DNA of 64,000 nt. Origin: Mesorhizobium helmanticense (GTDB lineage Bacteria; Pseudomonadota; Alphaproteobacteria; Rhizobiales; Rhizobiaceae). Made by a program: the position numbers and the translations under genes. Each line of letters starts with the position of its first letter. The stretch's first letter is position 1. The notes beneath the pieces were generated by a model that had not been told where the DNA came from, ran no database searches, and saw only the letters and a program-made list of their open reading frames with translations. The stretch spans positions 58,059 to 122,058 of the forward strand of contig NZ_PZJX01000002.1 in assembly GCF_003034915.1 (NCBI RefSeq). Reading direction: 5' to 3'. Of the stretch, positions 60,710-64,000 are shown piece by piece.

Positions 60710-61642
60710 TCAACCCTCACCCCGCCCAAACTGCGAACGCTCGAAGAACAGCACGACGCCGAGCGCGATCAGCAGCGGGATTATCAGATAGAACAGTCGG
60801 AACACCAGCAGCGCGGCCAGCACGCCGACCGGGTCCATATGCGACAGTCCGGTCAGGAACACGACCTCGAACACGCCGAGCCCGCCCGGCGCGTGCGAGA
60901 TCTGGGCGACCGAGAACGACACCAGGAACACGCCGAGCACGACGAAATAGCCGGGATTGCCTGATGCGGGCAGGGCGAAGAAGATAATCGCCGCCGCCGC
61001 CAGAAGCTCGACCGGTCCGATCAGCAATTGCCGCGCCACGATCGGCAGCGCCGGATAATGGACCTGAAAACTGCCGATCTTAAGCGGCCTGAGATGCAGC
61101 CAGCTCCCAAAAACATAGGCCGCCACCAGGATCAGCATGACGAGGCCCGCGGCGATCGCCAGGCCATGGTGCGGCGCGCCGGAAAAGCGGTCGATGATCT
61201 CGGGCTCGAAGACCAGCACCAGGCCGGAGACGAGGATCGTCGACAGCACGAAGGTGATCCAGCAGATCGCCACCAGGATGCCGACATCCTGCCCGGTCAG
61301 CCCCCTTGTGCCATAGGCGCGGTAGCGGATCACGGCGCCGGAGAACACCGAGCCGCCGATATTGTGCGACAGCGCGTAGGTGGTGAAGGAGCAAAGGGTG
61401 ACGAACAGCCACGACACTTTCTTGCCGATATGCAACAGCGCGATGTGGTCGTAGCCGGCCAGCGCGGCATAGGCGATCACCGAGCTCAGCGCCGCGAGCA
61501 CCCAGCCGCGTGCCGGAATGGCCACAATGCCGGCCCAGACGTCGTCGAGCGAAATGCCGCGCAATTCGTGCCAGAGCAAAAACAGCGAGAAAATCACCGC
61601 CGCAATGCCAACGACCGGCCAGAAATAGCGCCTCCAGTTCAT
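60710..61642 (-). CDS. UPF0104/lysylphosphatidylglycerol-synthase-TM family membrane protein
   Basis: 310 aa with about eight membrane helices. It resembles the flippase-like (MprF-TM/UPF0104) family: 'SHNIGGSVFSGAVIRYRAYG' near residue 90 and 'AQISHAPGGLGVFEVVFLTG' near residue 255 are the typical conserved loops. Not MprF itself, as the catalytic half is missing. The ATG giving MNWRRYF is preferred to a GTG 27 codons further out, whose site is too close. Lipid transport is inferred only. Confidence 0.82.
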   Translation of the reverse strand: MNWRRYFWPVVGIAAVIFSLFLLWHELRGISLDDVWAGIVAIPARGWVLAALSSVIAYAALAGYDHIALLHIGKKVSWLFVTLCSFTTYALSHNIGGSVFSGAVIRYRAYGTRGLTGQDVGILVAICWITFVLSTILVSGLVLVFEPEIIDRFSGAPHHGLAIAAGLVMLILVAAYVFGSWLHLRPLKIGSFQVHYPALPIVARQLLIGPVELLAAAAIIFFALPASGNPGYFVVLGVFLVSFSVAQISHAPGGLGVFEVVFLTGLSHMDPVGVLAALLVFRLFYLIIPLLIALGVVLFFERSQFGRGEG

Positions 61643-61930
61643 GGCGTGTTCGTCATGCGTTGCAGCCCGATACCCTTTTCCGGTTCGCGACTGGTAAGAT
61701 CGCCGACGATTCCGGATGTTCACCCCTCCGTTTCAGAAATGCCTTATTGAAGCCGGCTATTCAACCGGCAAGGTCTGCTCTTGGTGCCGCAGTCTCGTGC
61801 GGGCTGGCAAAATTCGCCCGGTCCGCTCTTGGTGATCTGGCGCGGCGCTGCTAGTCTGACGGCAACTTGAACACATGAAAGCGCCTGCTGCGTCCGGTCT
61901 CCGGTTCGCGCGGCGCCGGAAGGAACTGAA

Positions 61931-63262
61931 GTGGAAGACCACGACACCGGCGCCGGCGCGCCGGCAGTGGGCGTGTCCAGGGCTCCGCCGTCAGGCCAGG
62001 CAAGTCCATCCGTCGGACGCCTTGATCGTCAGGCGGGCGCCCGGCCAGGGCATGCCGAGCATCAGGGCGAGCAGCCGAAGGGCAAGGCCAGGAAGCGGCG
62101 CAAGCGCCGTCGCGGCCGCAAGGTTTTCGCCCGCGACGACAATCACGCGATAGTGGTCACACCATCGGCGGCGGTCGCCAGCGCCCCAGCCAGCCGCCCG
62201 CAAGAGACAATTGCTACGCCTCCGGCTTCGCCGGCGCGGCCGGAACTTCGCCGTCCGCAGCTGCAGGAACTGCCGGTGTTTGCCGCACTCGATCTCGGCA
62301 CCAACAATTGCCGGCTGCTGGTCGCGGTGCCGACGCGCCATGGCCAGTTCCGCGTCATCGACGCATTCTCGCGCATTGTCAGGCTGGGCGAGGGGCTCAC
62401 CGCCAGTGGCCGCCTCGGTCAGGCGGCGATGGACCGCGCGGTCGAGGCGCTCAAGATCTGCGGCGACAAATTGCGCGGCCGCAACATCAGGAAGGCCAGG
62501 CTGATCGCCACCGAGGCCTGCCGCACCGCCGCCAACGGCGTCGAGTTCCTGGAGCGCGTCGAACGCGAGGCCGGCCTCAAGCTCGAGATCATCGACCGCC
62601 AGACCGAGGCGCGCCTGGCGGTGTCCGGCTGCGGCTCGCTGGTCGAGCGCGACACGCAAGGCGTCGTCCTGTTCGACATAGGCGGCGGCTCCTCCGAAAT
62701 CGCGCTGATCGATCTCACCGGCCACCGCTCGCCGCGGCTCGCCAACCATATCGTCTCGTGGACGTCGCTGCCGGTCGGCGTCGTCTCGCTGGCCGAACGC
62801 TTCGGTGGCCGCACCGTCACCCGCGAGATCTTTGCCGCCATGGTCGAGGATGTCGCCGTGCGCCTGCACGCCTTTGACGGGCGCGACCGGCTGAGCCATG
62901 TGCTCGCCAGCCCGAAATTCCATTTGCTTGGCACCTCGGGCACGGTGACGACGCTCGCCGGCGTTCACCTCGACCTGGAACGCTACGATCGCCGCCGGGT
63001 CGACGGGCTGTGGATGGACCGCGACAGCGTCGACCGCATGGTCGAAAAACTGGTCGGCTGGGATTTCCAGCAGCGTGTCGCCAATCCGTGCATCGGCGCC
63101 GACCGCGCCGACCTGGTGCTGGCCGGCTGTGCCATTCTGGAAGCGATCCGTGCCGTGTGGCCGTCGGAACGGCTGCGCGTCGCCGACCGCGGCCTGCGCG
63201 AAGGCATATTGAGTGAATTGATGGCCGATGACGGGGCCTGGCGCAGCAGGGGCCGGCAATGA
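61931..63262 (+). CDS. Ppx/GppA-family phosphatase with basic N-terminal extension
   Basis: 443 aa exopolyphosphatase/guanosine-pentaphosphatase family enzyme. The actin-like ATPase-fold core begins near residue 115 with '[16 protein letters not shown]'; '[11 protein letters not shown]', '[15 protein letters not shown]' and '[12 protein letters not shown]' follow. Substrate: polyphosphate, pppGpp or related. The first ~110 residues are a disordered, Pro/Arg-rich extension with a Lys/Arg run ([15 protein letters not shown]) near 50-64, suggestive of nucleic-acid or polyphosphate binding. GTG start with AGGA. Overlaps rlmE by 4 bases. Confidence 0.9.
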   Translation: MEDHDTGAGAPAVGVSRAPPSGQASPSVGRLDRQAGARPGHAEHQGEQPKGKARKRRKRRRGRKVFARDDNHAIVVTPSAAVASAPASRPQETIATPPASPARPELRRPQLQELPVFAALDLGTNNCRLLVAVPTRHGQFRVIDAFSRIVRLGEGLTASGRLGQAAMDRAVEALKICGDKLRGRNIRKARLIATEACRTAANGVEFLERVEREAGLKLEIIDRQTEARLAVSGCGSLVERDTQGVVLFDIGGGSSEIALIDLTGHRSPRLANHIVSWTSLPVGVVSLAERFGGRTVTREIFAAMVEDVAVRLHAFDGRDRLSHVLASPKFHLLGTSGTVTTLAGVHLDLERYDRRRVDGLWMDRDSVDRMVEKLVGWDFQQRVANPCIGADRADLVLAGCAILEAIRAVWPSERLRVADRGLREGILSELMADDGAWRSRGRQ

Positions 63263-63954
63263 CCAAGAAACCGCAGAAGCCCGGTACCGCCGGCATCCGC
63301 GTGCTGAAGACGCGCATCAAGAAGAAAAGCGGCCTCAAGGAATCGTCGCGCCGCTGGCTGCAGCGCCATATCAACGATCCCTATGTCCAGCGCTCCAAGG
63401 CGGACGGCTACAGATCCCGCGCCGCCTACAAGCTGATCGAGATCGACGACAAGCACCATCTCTTGAAGCCAGGCATGAAGGTGATCGACCTGGGCGCGGC
63501 ACCCGGCGGCTGGTGCCAGGTCGCCGCCGCGCGCACCAGATCGACGGCGGACAATCCGCATGTCGTCGGCATCGATTATCTCGAAATGGACGCGGTGCCG
63601 GGGGCACCGGTGCTTCTGATGGATTTCCTCGATCCGCAGGCGCCGCAAAAACTCGCCGAGACGCTGGGCGGCCAGCCCGATATCGTGCTCTCGGACATGG
63701 CCGCCCCCACCACCGGCCACAAAAGGACCGACCACATCCGCACCATGTATCTGTGCGAAGTGGCGGCCGATTTCGCGCTTTCGGTGCTGAAGCCGGGTGG
63801 CCATTTCCTGGCGAAGACCTTCCAGGGCGGGGCCGAGAACGAGTTGCTCTCACGGCTCAAGCAGAATTTCCGCTCGGTGCACCACGTCAAGCCACCGGCC
63901 TCGCGCGACGAGTCGGTGGAGCTTTATCTGCTGGCGAAGGATTTTAAGGGGTAG
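63259..63954 (+). CDS. rlmE: 23S rRNA 2'-O-methyltransferase RlmE (FtsJ)
   Basis: 231 aa SAM-dependent methyltransferase that modifies U2552 of 23S rRNA in the 50S subunit. The K-D-K-E set is visible as Lys58, Asp146, Lys186 and Glu221. '[16 protein letters not shown]' is the SAM motif. An N-terminal basic segment ([12 protein letters not shown]) suits RNA binding. Translationally coupled to the Ppx/GppA gene. Confidence 0.96.
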   Translation: MTKKPQKPGTAGIRVLKTRIKKKSGLKESSRRWLQRHINDPYVQRSKADGYRSRAAYKLIEIDDKHHLLKPGMKVIDLGAAPGGWCQVAAARTRSTADNPHVVGIDYLEMDAVPGAPVLLMDFLDPQAPQKLAETLGGQPDIVLSDMAAPTTGHKRTDHIRTMYLCEVAADFALSVLKPGGHFLAKTFQGGAENELLSRLKQNFRSVHHVKPPASRDESVELYLLAKDFKG

Positions 63955-63975
63955 GCTGCTTTAGCTTTAGAGGTT

Positions 63976-64000
63976 GGCGGGACAGCACCCCCTCTGGCCT
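63976..64000. repeat. Possible start of a dispersed repeat, cut by window end
   Basis: GGCGGGACAGCACCCCCTCTG and the final CCT look like the left edge of a G/C-rich mesorhizobial intergenic repeat family; the rest is outside the window. Confidence 0.3.

Overview
The window looks like a chromosomal segment of a high-GC alphaproteobacterium of the order Hyphomicrobiales (Rhizobiales). Mesorhizobium or a close relative is the best guess. The reasons are the ndvB/ndvA cyclic beta-1,2-glucan pair, the HutF-type histidine pathway, mesorhizobium-like dispersed palindromes, many ATP-binding-cassette importers, and a LuxI that resembles the RpaI/BjaI group. No species call is possible from this sequence alone. 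Gene density is high and most operons are joined by ATGA overlaps. Most long antisense reading frames are codon-bias shadows.

Layout, left to right. 1-2408 (-): a zinc-type ABC importer (aztABC-like, the binding protein cut by the window edge) with a Zur-like site upstream. 2645-2989 (+): a RidA-like protein, then an inverted pair of dispersed repeats. 3199-11279: a complete histidine-utilisation locus, with hutC-hutF leftward and hutI-H-G-U-D rightward, sharing a perfect 12-bp palindrome as likely HutC operator. 11547-22253: ndvB (2859 aa) and ndvA, which make and export cyclic beta-1,2-glucan. 22354-25693: a lone ccmC, an outer-membrane barrel protein and a TPR-sulfotransferase protein. 25728-27613: a D-threonine-aldolase-like PLP enzyme and a D-lyxose-isomerase-like cupin. 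27671-32658: a FAD oxidoreductase, a fused permease-ATPase, a binding protein and a divergent LacI regulator with two operators 22 bp apart. 32666-38706 (-): six overlapping genes DUF4129-DUF4350-MoxR-DUF58-SpoIIM-RDD. 39751-43455 (-): RpiR regulator, cysteine hydrolase, glutamine-synthetase-like enzyme and N-formylglutamate amidohydrolase, all overlapping. 43613-43746: a broken FAD-oxidoreductase remnant. 43852-47661: metH with an AT-rich 20-bp dyad upstream. 47831-51839: a polyamine-type ABC importer. 51920-54713: a TPR protein and a methyltransferase. 55116-59475: a CHASE/PAS/GGDEF/EAL protein followed by a LuxR-LuxI pair with a well-formed lux box in front of luxI. 59688-60521: an unrecognised protein built from two copies of one unit, beside tRNA-Gln(CTG). 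60710-63954: a UPF0104-type membrane protein, Ppx/GppA and RlmE.

The most notable points are: (1) the quorum-sensing module, whose LuxR departs from the family at two ligand-pocket positions and whose LuxI resembles acyl-CoA-using synthases; (2) the RpiR operon, which has the shape of an undescribed gamma-glutamyl/N-formyl catabolic pathway; (3) the MoxR/DUF58 membrane operon; (4) the LacI-controlled importer with a single-chain permease-ATPase; (5) the duplicated-unit protein beside the tRNA. All functions are inferred from sequence; no search was run.
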